From positions 6,895,001 to 6,959,000 of the forward strand of contig NZ_CP059732.1 of NCBI RefSeq assembly GCF_014117325.1: 64,000 nucleotides of DNA. The letters are read 5' to 3'. The stretch comes from Spirosoma foliorum (GTDB lineage: Bacteria; Bacteroidota; Bacteroidia; Cytophagales; Spirosomataceae). The number at the start of each line of letters is the position of its first letter. The first letter of the stretch is position 1. Under the pieces are notes generated by a model. The model ran no database searches. It saw only the letters and a program-made list of their open reading frames with translations, and was not told the DNA's origin. Position numbers and translations under genes: made by a program. Shown piece after piece: positions 45,506 through 55,533 of this stretch.

Positions 45506-45937
45506 ATGAAGACTTTATTCATTTTGTGCGCTTCTCTATTGCTCACCACGGCAACCTTTGCCCAGCAGGACCCTACACAAGACCCGACAGCGCTCGGCAA
45601 CGCCTTCTTCAAAGCTATGCTCGATGAAGACAGCAAAACCTTGGGGTCACTATTCACTCCCGACTTTAGCCTCGTTAGTTTCGATGGTAGTTCCGTTGAA
45701 GGGGATATGCTGGTACAGGGCGTTGGGGGTGGCTATGTTGTGGTTGATGCGGCCACGGTTTCTGGGACACGAGTACGCCAGTACAACAACGATGCCGCCG
45801 TAATGACTGGCACCTGGAAAGCGAAAGGCAACGTTCAGGGCAATGGATTTGATAATACCGTTTCGTTTGCGCTTACTTGCGTAAAACAGGGAAGCACCTG
45901 GAAAATCGCCAATGTGCAGTTTACCCCAATGCGGTAG
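45506..45937 (+). CDS. Exported NTF2-like / DUF4440-type small protein
   Basis: 143 residues with a signal peptide (MKTLFILCASLLLTTATFAQ) and a mature part of the SnoaL/NTF2 cone fold type: GNAFFKAMLDEDSKTLGSLF, TPDFSLVSFDGS, then DAAVMTGTWKAKGNVQG and WKIANVQFTP. DUF4440 proteins are widespread and mostly untested; some bind small ligands. It sits 68 bases after pbpC and ends at a terminator just before the alpha-2-macroglobulin gene, so it is probably co-transcribed with pbpC. A link to the peptidoglycan partners is only positional. Confidence 0.85.
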   Translation: MKTLFILCASLLLTTATFAQQDPTQDPTALGNAFFKAMLDEDSKTLGSLFTPDFSLVSFDGSSVEGDMLVQGVGGGYVVVDAATVSGTRVRQYNNDAAVMTGTWKAKGNVQGNGFDNTVSFALTCVKQGSTWKIANVQFTPMR

Positions 45938-46006
45938 TAAGCACACATAAAATTCTAGTGAACAGATAAGGTCCATTTTCTCAGGTATATATAGTTGCCG
46001 AAAGCT

Positions 46007-46036
46007 AACCCGTTCATCCATGTGAACGGGTTTTTC
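46007..46036 (+). terminator. Intrinsic terminator before the alpha-2-macroglobulin gene
   Basis: 10-bp perfect stem (aacccgttca / tgaacgggtt), 6-base loop, followed by ttt. It lies 31 bases before the ATG of the macroglobulin gene, so the latter needs its own promoter or readthrough. Confidence 0.85.
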
Positions 46037-46066
46037 GCTAATATTCGGCACTTCTCCAATAACCCC

Positions 46067-49000
46067 ATGAAAACAAGCCTTTTTCTCCTTTTTTCCCTTT
46101 TGCTTTTCCAGTGTTCCCGCCTGCCATTCAACGAAGTATCGGTTGTCGGTCGCAATTTCGAGGATGAGGTTCAGCAGACACAGAATCTGATTTTTACATT
46201 CAACAAAAATGTTGGGCCAAGCAATCAGTTCGATGAATGGGACTCAACTCAGTATGTTCGCTTCATTCCCGCTGTTCGAGGAAAATTCAAATGGACGGCT
46301 CCCAATGAGCTGGTCTTTTCTCCTGCTAAGGCTTTTGATCCGGCAACTGACTACCGCGCCGAACTCACCGATGATTTAGTAAAGCGTTCGGATAAAAAAG
46401 ATTTAAAAATTTCGGGCGATGATATTGCCTTTCACACCCCTTACCTCCAACTCACCAGTACCGAAAACTGGTGGTCACGCTCGCGCGAAACCGGACAGCC
46501 TGTCGCTAAAAGCCGACTTAATTTTAATTACCCCGTTTCATCGGCAGAAGTAGCCGAAAAACTGGGCGTTTCTTCTGAAGATAAGCCACTTACGGCGCAA
46601 ACACTGCCCAATAATGCGCAAAATTCAGTGGCACTTACACTGACCAATGCGCCTGCCCAAAAGAACGAACAACCGTTAACCATCAAACTAGACAAAGGGC
46701 TGAAAGTGCCCAACACGGCCTACGTTAGCAAAGAAGCAATTGAAGAAACCAGTACGTTGCCGTCTCGATACAAAATAGAAGTTACGGATGTACAAACGAG
46801 TTTCGAGAATAATAAAGGCGTAGTGCGAGTTATTACGACGCAGGAGTTACAACCGGGAGAGCTTAACAAGCTATACACGATTCAGCCACAAGCTGAAACC
46901 ACAGCCGAACTCACCGAAAACGGATTCATCATTCGAGGGGACTTCAACGAAACCGACACCTACGTTCTGACACTCACCGATCAGATGCGCGGGGTGTTAG
47001 GCACGAAGCTGGAAGAACCCGTCAGCAAAGATCTGTTCTTCGGAAAAATGCCCGCCAGCATTCAGTTTACGAATAAAAAAGCCTTGTACTTGTCGTCGAA
47101 AGGGGCGCGTAACATTGGACTTAACATCGTTAACGTGCCGAAAGTAGAGGTCAAAATAGCAAAAGTGTACGAAAATAATCTCCTGAATTACTTCCGAAAT
47201 AATCGCTATGAAGACTATAAGGAAAATGCCAATGGCGAGTGGGGGCCATCAGGATCATTTAATTATAGCGACGACGAGCAAGGTGACTTAAGCGATGTTC
47301 TCGTCAAGAAAACCGTCGAAACAACCGATCTGCCTAAAGTACGGGGTGTTTCGGCGTTGAATTTATCATTACCCGAACAGAATAACAATTTCCGGGGTGT
47401 CTATCTGGTTTCTGTCGACTCTAAAGACGAAGCTTATCTGCAAGCCAGCCAGTTAGTGTCGGTCTCCGACATTGGACTTGTTGCTCATGAGACAAAAAAT
47501 GAAGTGCTGGTCTGGGCCAACTCCATCCGTACTGCCGAGCCTATTCAGGGGGTTGAAGTGACACTGGTGAGCAACAATAACCAATCGGTTTACACGCTCA
47601 CAACCGATGGTAGTGGTTTTGCCAAGTTTGATAAGGTGACCGAAAAAGCACCGGGTTTCAAAATCGCACTGCTTACGGCCCGCACCGCCGATGACTTCAA
47701 TTTCCTATTCCTGCCAGATACACAAGTCGAAACGTCACGCTTCAATGTCGAAGGCAAATATGATAACGAATCGGGTTTTGATGCCTTCGTATACGGCGAC
47801 CGTGATATTTACCGGCCCGGCGAAACCATTCATTTTAACACCGTTATCCGGTCGCAGAGCTGGCAAAGCGTTGGCGAAATTCCGGTGCTTATTCGCGTTT
47901 TAACGCCCAATGGCCGTGAACTACGCGCATTCCGTAAAACCACGAATAAACAAGGGGCTGTGGCTACCGACGTGCCACTTAACCCAGCCGCCGTAACGGG
48001 TAGTTACACGGTTGAGGTCCTCAACGCCAACAACGTTCTGTTAACCTCGCAATTGGTGAGCGTTGAAGAGTTCGTTCCAGATCGAATAAAGGTGGATGTG
48101 CTAACCGATAAAACCAGCTACAAATCGGGGCAGACCATCACGCTTTCAGCTACGGCCATGAATTTGTTTGGCCCTCCAGCTTCCGATCGTGCCTATGAAA
48201 TTGAGTTGCAATTGAAGCGAAAAGCCTTTGCCCCAAAAGGGTTTGAAGAGTATGACTTCGATATTCCCAATGGCGCAGTAGCTACGCAGGAAGACGCGAC
48301 AGGCAAACCAGATGTTTTCCCGAAAGAAGTTCGGCAGGGACGCACGAATGCCAACGGGCAGGCCACGGAGAAATTCCCCATTTCAGGTCTTTATCAGGAC
48401 ATTGGCGTATTGGAAGCCAAACTTTTTGTGACCGTATTTGACGAAAATGGCCGCCCCGTTAACCGACTCCGACGGCTGGATGTGTTGACTCAGGACACCT
48501 TCTTCGGCGTGCGCCTTCCCGACCGATATGTAGCGACAAACGCCCCCATTGCTGCGGAACTTGTCGCCCTCGACCCTGCGGGAACATTAAAAGCTTCGGC
48601 CTCTGCTTCCGTAGAAGTCATACGCTATGATTACCAGACGGTTATTGAGAAAGACGGCGATCGCATAAAGTATTCGACCAAACGACGCGAGAAGTCTGTG
48701 TATACAAATTCGCTGATTTTTAAAGGTGGAAAGTCAAGTTTTCGGTATGTGCCGACCGTTTCGGGCGAATACGAAATTCGCGTTCGGCGACCTGGTGGCA
48801 CTAACTACGCGGCTACAGGTTTTTACGCTTATGGGTATGGGAGCACGTCTGCGTCGTCTTTTGAAGTAAGTACCGAAGGGCAAGTACTAATGACGCTCGA
48901 CAAGCCAGCCTATAAAACCGGCGAAAAAGCTAAGGTTCTCTTCAAAGCACCCTTCGACGGAAAACTGCTTGTAACCGTTGAGCGGAACCGGGTGCTCGAA

Positions 49001-51532
49001 CAACATTGGCTTACCACAACCAATAAATCGGCCGAATGGAGTTTCTCGGTTGGGAGTGAGCACCTGCCAAACGTCTATGTAACGGCCACGCTCATTCGCG
49101 CCATCGACAATACGAATCTTCCATTAACAGTTGCTCACGGATTCGCTCCTGTTTCGGTGACTGATGATGACACGAAACTCCCTGTAACCATTACGGCAGT
49201 AACGCAATCCCGTTCGAAAACGAAGCAGACGATTCGGATTAAAACGGCCAGTAATGCGCAGGTAACCGTAGCTGTTGTGGATGAGGGGATTTTGCAGTTG
49301 AAAAACTTTAAAACGCCTGACCCATACGGCTTCTTCTACCAGAAACGCGCGCTCGAAGTGGGTAGTCATGACCTGTATGCCTTACTCTATCCTGAACTAT
49401 CGCTGAAGTCGACATCAAGTGTTGGGGGGGATGGCTATGATTTAGAAAAACGTGTCAACCCGCTTAGCAATGGTCGGGTTCGATTGGTTGCTTTATGGAG
49501 CGGCATTTTAGAAACTGGCTTTAATGGCGAGGCCGAGTTTTCGGTCGATATTCCGCAATTCTCAGGCGATCTGCGGATTATGGCTGTTGCCTATAAAGAC
49601 AACGCGTTTGGGTCATCGAACAGCAATATGAAAGTCGCTGACCCAATTGTCATTAGTACCGGCGTTCCTCGCTTTCTGACGCCCGGCGATCAGGTTGAAC
49701 TTCCTGTCAATCTGAGCAACACAACAAAACAGGCCGCTACAATTACCGCCAAATTAAGCCTGACAGGTCCGCTTGTAGCGGATAGTGTAAGCTCTCAGAA
49801 ACTTACTATTCAACCCGGCCGTGAAAGCCGGGCGGTTTTCCGTGTTTCCGCCAAACAGGCAATCGGGGCCGGAACGATTACGGTAACCGCCAACGGACTG
49901 GGCGAGACATTTACGGAAACGACGGATATTACGGTTCGGCCAGCAGCCTCACTACAGAAAACAGCTGTGTCAGGCGCAGTGGCGGGTGGCAAGTCGCAGA
50001 CCCTCCAACTGGCAGGAAATTTCCTACCGGGTACCGCGAAGGCCAGCGTAACCTTGAGTCGATCACCAGTGGCACAGTATGGGCGTGAATTGTCGTATTT
50101 ACTGGGCTACCCACACGGCTGTATCGAACAAACTATCTCAAAGGCCTTTCCGCAATTGTACTTCGCCGATTTGGCCAAACAGTTAGCCAGCAATACCTAT
50201 TTCGTGCGGGCGGGCGACAGCGATATGAATCCCGCAACCAATGTTCGGCAGGCAGTTCAAACGGTCGAAAGCCAACAGGCGCCCAATGGCGGCTTCACGA
50301 TGTGGCCGGGAATGGCAGCCGTAGCGGGAAAATCGAACGTTGACGAATGGGCCAGTGCATACGCCGTTCATTTCCTTGCCGAAGCGCAGGAAGCGGGCTA
50401 TGATGTTCGGCCATCTGTATTGAGTTCAGCCATCGACTTCCTAACAACTTATACCAACAGCCCAGCTACCGAAAACGCTGTCACTTTCGATGAAACTGGT
50501 GGACGCACGATTCATAAAGTGGCCAGTCGCACAAGTATTTATGGACTTTATGCGCTTGCTGTCGCGGGTAAACCCAACCGGTCGGCCATGAATTACTACA
50601 AGCAAAACGCCAGCTTACTCACGCCCGACAGTCGCTATCTACTGGCTTCGTCCTTCTTCCGCGTTGGGGATACCCGTAGTTTTTCGGCCCTGTTACCTAA
50701 GAAGTTTACCGATAACACAACCGGGCATCAAACAGGTGGCAGTTATGCGTCGCCCGTGCGGAATCTGGCGCTTGTTCTCGATGCGCTTGTGGATACGGAT
50801 AGCGACAATTTGCAAATTCCAACGCTCGCCCGACAGCTGTCAGGTGTGTTGAAACAAACAACCTATCTCAATACTCAGGAAGCCGCTTTTGCTTTCCTAG
50901 CTCTGGGCAAACTGGCTCGGCAAACGGCTAGCAGTACCGCTACGGCCACGTTGACATCGGGCGGAAAATCATTGGGCACCATGAACGATGCGTTGCTGAA
51001 TATCAAACGGGTTCCAACCAATGCGCCACTTACGCTATCAGCCAGTGGGTCTGGCAATGTTTATTATTTCGGACAGAGTGAAGGGATTCCGGCTAGCGGG
51101 AAAATTGCCGAAGAAGACAACGGTTTACGCGTTCGCCGGGAATACCTTGATCGGGAAGGCCGATCGATTAGTACCATTCGGCAGAACGATTTGGTCGTCG
51201 TAAAAATCACGCTCGCCAGTACAAATGGGCTAGACATTGAAAATGTTGTTGTAACGGACTTGCTACCGGCGGGACTCGAAGTCGAAAACCCACGACTGAC
51301 CGAACCTCGCGATATGCCCTGGATTCAGAAGCCTGATGCCCCCGATTATTTCGACCTGCGCGACGACCGGATTAACTTTTACACCACGGCCACCGGCACC
51401 ACGCGAACATTTTATTATTTAACCAGAGCGGTATCCAAAGGTCGCTTCGTGGTTGGCCCTGTCTCGGCTGATGCAATGTACAGCAGCGATTATCGTAGTT
51501 ACAACGGCGCAGGGGTTGTGGTGGTAAAGTAA
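46067..51532 (+). CDS. Alpha-2-macroglobulin family lipoprotein with thioester
   Basis: 1821 residues from ATG 46067 (MKTSLFLLFSLLLFQC, lipobox Cys 16); earlier starts lie in the terminator region. The N-terminal MG domains include FVYGDRDIYRPGETIHFNTV, the signature for bacterial A2M. GCIEQT (Cys at about residue 1352, Gln three on) is an intact internal thioester, set in GYPHGCIEQTISKAFPQLYF. A C-terminal terpenoid-like helical region and receptor-type domain follow. It traps proteases in the periplasm and is thought to protect the cell together with PBP1C, encoded just upstream. No deletions seen. Confidence 0.96.
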   Translation: MKTSLFLLFSLLLFQCSRLPFNEVSVVGRNFEDEVQQTQNLIFTFNKNVGPSNQFDEWDSTQYVRFIPAVRGKFKWTAPNELVFSPAKAFDPATDYRAELTDDLVKRSDKKDLKISGDDIAFHTPYLQLTSTENWWSRSRETGQPVAKSRLNFNYPVSSAEVAEKLGVSSEDKPLTAQTLPNNAQNSVALTLTNAPAQKNEQPLTIKLDKGLKVPNTAYVSKEAIEETSTLPSRYKIEVTDVQTSFENNKGVVRVITTQELQPGELNKLYTIQPQAETTAELTENGFIIRGDFNETDTYVLTLTDQMRGVLGTKLEEPVSKDLFFGKMPASIQFTNKKALYLSSKGARNIGLNIVNVPKVEVKIAKVYENNLLNYFRNNRYEDYKENANGEWGPSGSFNYSDDEQGDLSDVLVKKTVETTDLPKVRGVSALNLSLPEQNNNFRGVYLVSVDSKDEAYLQASQLVSVSDIGLVAHETKNEVLVWANSIRTAEPIQGVEVTLVSNNNQSVYTLTTDGSGFAKFDKVTEKAPGFKIALLTARTADDFNFLFLPDTQVETSRFNVEGKYDNESGFDAFVYGDRDIYRPGETIHFNTVIRSQSWQSVGEIPVLIRVLTPNGRELRAFRKTTNKQGAVATDVPLNPAAVTGSYTVEVLNANNVLLTSQLVSVEEFVPDRIKVDVLTDKTSYKSGQTITLSATAMNLFGPPASDRAYEIELQLKRKAFAPKGFEEYDFDIPNGAVATQEDATGKPDVFPKEVRQGRTNANGQATEKFPISGLYQDIGVLEAKLFVTVFDENGRPVNRLRRLDVLTQDTFFGVRLPDRYVATNAPIAAELVALDPAGTLKASASASVEVIRYDYQTVIEKDGDRIKYSTKRREKSVYTNSLIFKGGKSSFRYVPTVSGEYEIRVRRPGGTNYAATGFYAYGYGSTSASSFEVSTEGQVLMTLDKPAYKTGEKAKVLFKAPFDGKLLVTVERNRVLEQHWLTTTNKSAEWSFSVGSEHLPNVYVTATLIRAIDNTNLPLTVAHGFAPVSVTDDDTKLPVTITAVTQSRSKTKQTIRIKTASNAQVTVAVVDEGILQLKNFKTPDPYGFFYQKRALEVGSHDLYALLYPELSLKSTSSVGGDGYDLEKRVNPLSNGRVRLVALWSGILETGFNGEAEFSVDIPQFSGDLRIMAVAYKDNAFGSSNSNMKVADPIVISTGVPRFLTPGDQVELPVNLSNTTKQAATITAKLSLTGPLVADSVSSQKLTIQPGRESRAVFRVSAKQAIGAGTITVTANGLGETFTETTDITVRPAASLQKTAVSGAVAGGKSQTLQLAGNFLPGTAKASVTLSRSPVAQYGRELSYLLGYPHGCIEQTISKAFPQLYFADLAKQLASNTYFVRAGDSDMNPATNVRQAVQTVESQQAPNGGFTMWPGMAAVAGKSNVDEWASAYAVHFLAEAQEAGYDVRPSVLSSAIDFLTTYTNSPATENAVTFDETGGRTIHKVASRTSIYGLYALAVAGKPNRSAMNYYKQNASLLTPDSRYLLASSFFRVGDTRSFSALLPKKFTDNTTGHQTGGSYASPVRNLALVLDALVDTDSDNLQIPTLARQLSGVLKQTTYLNTQEAAFAFLALGKLARQTASSTATATLTSGGKSLGTMNDALLNIKRVPTNAPLTLSASGSGNVYYFGQSEGIPASGKIAEEDNGLRVRREYLDREGRSISTIRQNDLVVVKITLASTNGLDIENVVVTDLLPAGLEVENPRLTEPRDMPWIQKPDAPDYFDLRDDRINFYTTATGTTRTFYYLTRAVSKGRFVVGPVSADAMYSSDYRSYNGAGVVVVK

Positions 51533-51601
51533 TTTCAGCGAAACATGTTACTCTATACAATGGTTATCAATAAGACTTTGAAGCTAATTGATTTAGGGCC
51601 T

Positions 51602-51740
51602 TAGGCCCGACCTGTCAATAGAGAAATAATGAGTTTCTTGGCTAAAGCGCCGTAGGTGCGACCTAAAAGCAAAAATAGGTCGCACCTACGGCGCTTTAAC
51701 TAAATCATGATTTTGCTAAGCTATTGACAGGCCGCCCCTA
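51602..51740. mobile_element. MITE-like palindromic element (139 bp)
   Basis: 20-bp terminal inverted repeats (51602-51621 / 51721-51740, three mismatches; the inner 11 bp cctgtcaatag perfect) enclose a 23-bp perfect stem (51643-51665 / 51676-51698) with a 10-base loop. No gene within it. It lies in the 263-base gap before the type III PKS operon. A transposon relation is inferred from shape only; no target-site duplication was established. Confidence 0.65.
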
Positions 51741-51795
51741 GTGGGGCTTTCTCTAATTCAAATAGCTTTATCAACTTTCACAAAATCGTCTACCT

Positions 51796-52926
51796 ATGCC
51801 TTACGATGCCGACGTACTTATTATTGGTGGTGGTTTGGCAGGGTTAACGGCAGGCATTCATCTTGCCCAGGCCAATGTGCGCGTGATACTTATTGAAAAA
51901 CATGCCTATCCGCAGCACAAAGTTTGCGGTGAGTATGTCTCTAACGAAGTACTGCCCTACCTGCAACAGCTCGGCGTTTCGGTCAATGAGTTCAACCCTT
52001 CTCAGCTAAGTCGCTTTCTATTCAGTACCGCTTCTGGAAAAACCATCGAAAGTAACTTGCCATTGGGCGGCTTCGGGCTGAGTCGCTATACGTTCGATAA
52101 TCTGCTTTATAAAAAAGCGCTGGAATCGGGCGTTACGGGTATCCAGGCACAGGTTGTTGATGTTCAGTTCACAAATGACTCCTTTGTAGTTACCACTTCC
52201 GATGACAAAAGCTATACAGCGCAACTGGTTATTGGCGCTTACGGCAAGCGCTCGTCGCTCGATAAACGTTTGCACCGAGCATTCATCGAGAAAGAATCTC
52301 CGTGGATGGGCGTAAAGGCTCATTATCGAGCCGAGTTTCCGTCAGATTTGGTGTCACTTCATAATTTTCAGGGGGGATATTGTGGGCTATGTCAGGTAGA
52401 AAATGGGATTGTCAATGCTTGCTATCTGGTTAATTACAGCAGTTTTAAAAAGTATAAAAGCATTGATAGTTTTCAGCATGAGGTTATGAACCAAAACCCT
52501 TTTTTGAAGGATTTTTTTTCGAAGGCCACCCCTTTATTCAATAAGCCATTAACGATTAGTCAGATTTCATTTTCTAAAAAGCAGCCTATAGAAAATCACC
52601 TGTTAATGTGTGGCGATACCGCTGGCGTTATTCACCCATTGTGTGGCAACGGCATGGCGATGGCCATTCATAGTGCAAAAATCTGTTCCGAATTAGTGAT
52701 CACTTATTTGCATACTCCCGAAATGACCAGAGCTACTTTAGAAAAATACTATATTCATGCCTGGAACAAGGAGTTTACAACAAGATTAACCGCAGGACGA
52801 TTACTACAATCTGTCTTACAAAATGCAACGGCAGCATCAGTTCTTTTGAATGGGCTTCAGTTAACGCCAGCTATTTTACCGCTCATTATTAAACAAACAC
52901 ATGGAAGTTTATTAGCCGTTAATTGA
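51796..52926 (+). CDS. FAD-dependent oxidoreductase (geranylgeranyl reductase-like group)
   Basis: 376 residues. N-terminal FAD Rossmann motif VLIIGGGLAGLTAGIHLAQA, then the group's KVCGEYVSNEVLP, and the second FAD contact LMCGDTAGVIHPLCGNGMAM. It lacks a signal peptide and so acts in the cytoplasm. First gene of an eight-gene operon with a type III PKS; in Streptomyces srsABC a flavoprotein oxidises the ring of a type III PKS product, and an analogous ring oxidation is my inference here. A role in reducing a double bond is equally possible for this family. Confidence 0.9.
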   Translation: MPYDADVLIIGGGLAGLTAGIHLAQANVRVILIEKHAYPQHKVCGEYVSNEVLPYLQQLGVSVNEFNPSQLSRFLFSTASGKTIESNLPLGGFGLSRYTFDNLLYKKALESGVTGIQAQVVDVQFTNDSFVVTTSDDKSYTAQLVIGAYGKRSSLDKRLHRAFIEKESPWMGVKAHYRAEFPSDLVSLHNFQGGYCGLCQVENGIVNACYLVNYSSFKKYKSIDSFQHEVMNQNPFLKDFFSKATPLFNKPLTISQISFSKKQPIENHLLMCGDTAGVIHPLCGNGMAMAIHSAKICSELVITYLHTPEMTRATLEKYYIHAWNKEFTTRLTAGRLLQSVLQNATAASVLLNGLQLTPAILPLIIKQTHGSLLAVN

Positions 52927-52970
52927 CCAGAATTCACAAAAACAGTCACTTACCAAATTTAGGAAAGCCA

Positions 52971-53690
52971 ATGCCAGTAGATACTTCTCAACGCACAGCC
53001 AAAGAAGAAATAATGGATGATTTTGCGTTGACTGGGCATGAATTAAGCGATGCGCTGGATAAAATTGCGCTGATCAATCAGTGGCTGGGAGGCAATAAAA
53101 TTACGCTCGACGGTCTAAAAAAACTAACCAAAGACTGGCCCAAAGGAAAGCCGCTTTCCATCATAGACATCGGTTGTGGCAACGGCGATATGTGTCGGGC
53201 CGTTGCTGATTTCGCTCATAAAGAAGGACTTAACGTTACTATTCTGGGTATCGATGCCAATGCATACACAATCAATCATGCTCAAACGCTCTCCCAATCG
53301 TATCCAGATATTACCTATGCGGTTCTGAATATATTCGATAGCGACTTTGCAGATCTGAACTACGACATTGCCGTATGTACCTTAACGTTACATCATTTTG
53401 CCGATCAGGAAATTGTCTCATTAATGACGCTGCTGACAAACAAAGCAAAACTCGGCATAGTTATCAATGACTTACAGCGAAGCGCTTTAGCTTACCGACT
53501 TTTTCAACTCATTTGTTTTGTCTTTCAGTTGAACGATATGTCCAGAGAGGATGGACTTACCTCTATTCTTCGCGGCTTTAAAAGACAGGATTTAGAAAAA
53601 TTCTCGAAGCAACTGTATCTAAGAGAATACCGTATTACCTGGAAGTGGGCTTTTCGCTATCAATGGATTATTAAAAACCTATGCCTGTAA
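52971..53690 (+). CDS. Class I SAM-dependent methyltransferase
   Basis: 239 residues from ATG 52971 (MPVDTSQRTAKEEIMDDFAL); a TTG at 52923, overlapping the previous stop, is possible. Motif I SIIDIGCGNGDMCRAVADFA is typical, with ILGIDANAYTI as motif II-like and DIAVCTLTLHHF at the post-I and II positions. The HHF stretch and the late LNDMSREDGLTSILRGFKRQ fit small-molecule O- or C-methyltransferases. Overlaps the next gene by ten bases, so translation is coupled. Methylation of the type III PKS product is the expected role, as in srsB or bpsB; the position is unknown. Confidence 0.88.
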   Translation: MPVDTSQRTAKEEIMDDFALTGHELSDALDKIALINQWLGGNKITLDGLKKLTKDWPKGKPLSIIDIGCGNGDMCRAVADFAHKEGLNVTILGIDANAYTINHAQTLSQSYPDITYAVLNIFDSDFADLNYDIAVCTLTLHHFADQEIVSLMTLLTNKAKLGIVINDLQRSALAYRLFQLICFVFQLNDMSREDGLTSILRGFKRQDLEKFSKQLYLREYRITWKWAFRYQWIIKNLCL

Positions 53691-54733
53691 AAATTACGTC
53701 TGTAGCAAAAGCATTACCTCAACATTGGCGAGATACAAAAGACATTTTACCATTTCTGGACGCCTGGCTGGTTGACCAGGATACGCGTTTCCAGCGAAAA
53801 GTAAAGAAGATATTTGAAAATGCGGCTGTCGATCGGCGCTATTCGATAATGGGGCCTGATGAAGTTTTTTCAACAACTTCCTTCGCTGAGAAAAACGCTA
53901 TTTATAGTCGGGAGTCAATAAAATTAGCTGAAATCGCGCTGAAAAATGCGCTCGAAAAAACGACCTGGAACGTCACGGATATTGATTATCTGATTACCGT
54001 AAGTTGCACCGGTATTATGATTCCTTCGCTGGATGCGTATTTGATCAATAATCTCCAGATGCGGCAGGATGTGGTTCGGCTTCCCGTTACTGAAATGGGT
54101 TGTGCGGCTGGGGTTTCAGGCATCATTTACGCGAAGAATTTCCTAAAAGCGAATCCCGGAAAAAGGGCAGCCCTCATTGCGGTCGAATCGCCAACGGCCA
54201 CGTTCCAACTAGATGATTTCTCAATGGCCAATATTGTCAGTGCGGCTATTTTTGGAGATGGAGCCGCCTGCGTATTGCTTTCTTCCGACGATGCCGATAC
54301 AGGACCAGAAGTTGTCGCCGAAGAGATGTATCATTTCTACGAAGCCACCCATTTAATGGGCTTCGATTTGACGAATACGGGTTTACAAATGGTGTTGGAT
54401 AAATCCGTCACAGATACAATTGCCGCTCATTTTCCAGACATCATCTACCCATTTCTGGAGAAAAATCACTTGACTATTGAGGAAATTTCGCACTTGATAT
54501 TCCATCCGGGTGGTCGGAAAATTGTGGAAGTGGTGCAGGAAATTTTCGGCCGGATGGGCAAGAATATTAATGAAACGAAGGAGGTATTACGTCTGTATGG
54601 CAACATGTCGAGCGCTACGGTTCTCTATGTACTGGAGCGATTTATGGATAAACAGCCAGCAAAAGATTCATACGGACTCATGTTAAGTTTTGGTCCTGGT
54701 TTTTCCGCGCAACGTGTTTTACTGAAATGGTAA
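53681..54733 (+). CDS. Type III polyketide synthase
   Basis: 350 residues, normal for the chalcone/stilbene synthase family. The catalytic triad is intact: Cys141 in EMGCAAGVSG, His275 in FHPGGRKIVE and Asn308 in LYGNMSSATV. VSCTGIMIPSLDAYLINNLQ and the C-terminal GPGFSAQRVLL are family landmarks. The enzyme condenses an acyl starter with malonyl-CoA units and cyclises the chain. Bacterial members with long-chain starters make alkylresorcinols or alkylpyrones; the FAS-like genes behind it make a lipid starter likely, but an aromatic product is not ruled out. Overlaps neighbours at both ends. Confidence 0.95.
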   Translation: MPVKITSVAKALPQHWRDTKDILPFLDAWLVDQDTRFQRKVKKIFENAAVDRRYSIMGPDEVFSTTSFAEKNAIYSRESIKLAEIALKNALEKTTWNVTDIDYLITVSCTGIMIPSLDAYLINNLQMRQDVVRLPVTEMGCAAGVSGIIYAKNFLKANPGKRAALIAVESPTATFQLDDFSMANIVSAAIFGDGAACVLLSSDDADTGPEVVAEEMYHFYEATHLMGFDLTNTGLQMVLDKSVTDTIAAHFPDIIYPFLEKNHLTIEEISHLIFHPGGRKIVEVVQEIFGRMGKNINETKEVLRLYGNMSSATVLYVLERFMDKQPAKDSYGLMLSFGPGFSAQRVLLKW

Positions 54734-55524
54734 GAGAGTTTGGCGATCAAAACTATTGGGCGGTTATTTTAGGTGGCAGCTCTGGATTAGGACTGGCAAC
54801 AGCTCAAAAACTCGCCCAACACGGCATGAATATCTGCATTGTCCATCGAACCCGAAAAGCGGATTTGGCGGCTGTAGAAGCCGAATTTAACCGTATTGAA
54901 AGCCAGGGCGTTTTACTCAAACAATACAATATCGATGCCACCAATCCCGAAAAGCGAAGCACTCTAATCGCTGAGTTACGGACGCATCTGGGCGAACAGG
55001 GAAAAGTCCGTGCCTTAATCCACAGCATTGCCAAAGGAAACCTGAAACCTATGCTTTCCGATGATCAACGGCAACTTCAGCACGACGATTTCCAGTTAAC
55101 GATCGAGGCAATGGCGATCAGTTTATACGATTGGACGAAAGACTTGCTGGTCGGGTCGTTATTTGCTCCCGATGCCCGTATCCTTAGTTTTACCAGCGAA
55201 GGCAGCACCAAAGCCTGGAAAAACTATGCGGCCGTTTCAGCAGCCAAGGCGGCTCTTGAAGCCATTTCAAGGAGCATTGCGCTGGAGATGGCCCCGTATG
55301 GGATTCGGGCCAACTGCATTATGGCGGGCGTTACCAATACGGCGTCGTTACGCATGATTCCCGATTCTGACGCGCTGCTTACGATGAGCAAGCAACGAAA
55401 TCCTTTTTCTCGATTGACTCAGGCAACCGATGTGGCCAATGTAGCGTATTTGCTATGCAAAGATGAAGCCGCCTGGATTAACGGCGCGGTGATTCCGGTA
55501 AACGGCGGTGAACACCTTCAATAA
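54727..55524 (+). CDS. Short-chain dehydrogenase, enoyl-ACP reductase (FabL-like)
   Basis: 265 residues. NAD(P) motif VILGGSSGLGLATAQKLAQ. The active site reads NYAAVSAAKAALE: Tyr167 and Lys174 are six residues apart (Y-x6-K), the arrangement of enoyl-ACP reductases FabI/FabL, not the Y-x3-K of ketoreductases. GIRANCIMAGVTNTASLRMI and WINGAVIPVNGG complete the fold. So the reaction should be reduction of a trans-2-enoyl chain. The first seven bases overlap the PKS gene. FabL is known from Bacillus and relatives; a housekeeping FabI probably exists elsewhere. Confidence 0.88.
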   Translation: MVREFGDQNYWAVILGGSSGLGLATAQKLAQHGMNICIVHRTRKADLAAVEAEFNRIESQGVLLKQYNIDATNPEKRSTLIAELRTHLGEQGKVRALIHSIAKGNLKPMLSDDQRQLQHDDFQLTIEAMAISLYDWTKDLLVGSLFAPDARILSFTSEGSTKAWKNYAAVSAAKAALEAISRSIALEMAPYGIRANCIMAGVTNTASLRMIPDSDALLTMSKQRNPFSRLTQATDVANVAYLLCKDEAAWINGAVIPVNGGEHLQ

Positions 55525-55533
55525 CGATATCCA

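Noticed and set aside
54727..55524. Ketoreductase (FabG) for the PKS operon
   Set aside because: Active-site spacing is Y-x6-K, as in enoyl reductases, not Y-x3-K.
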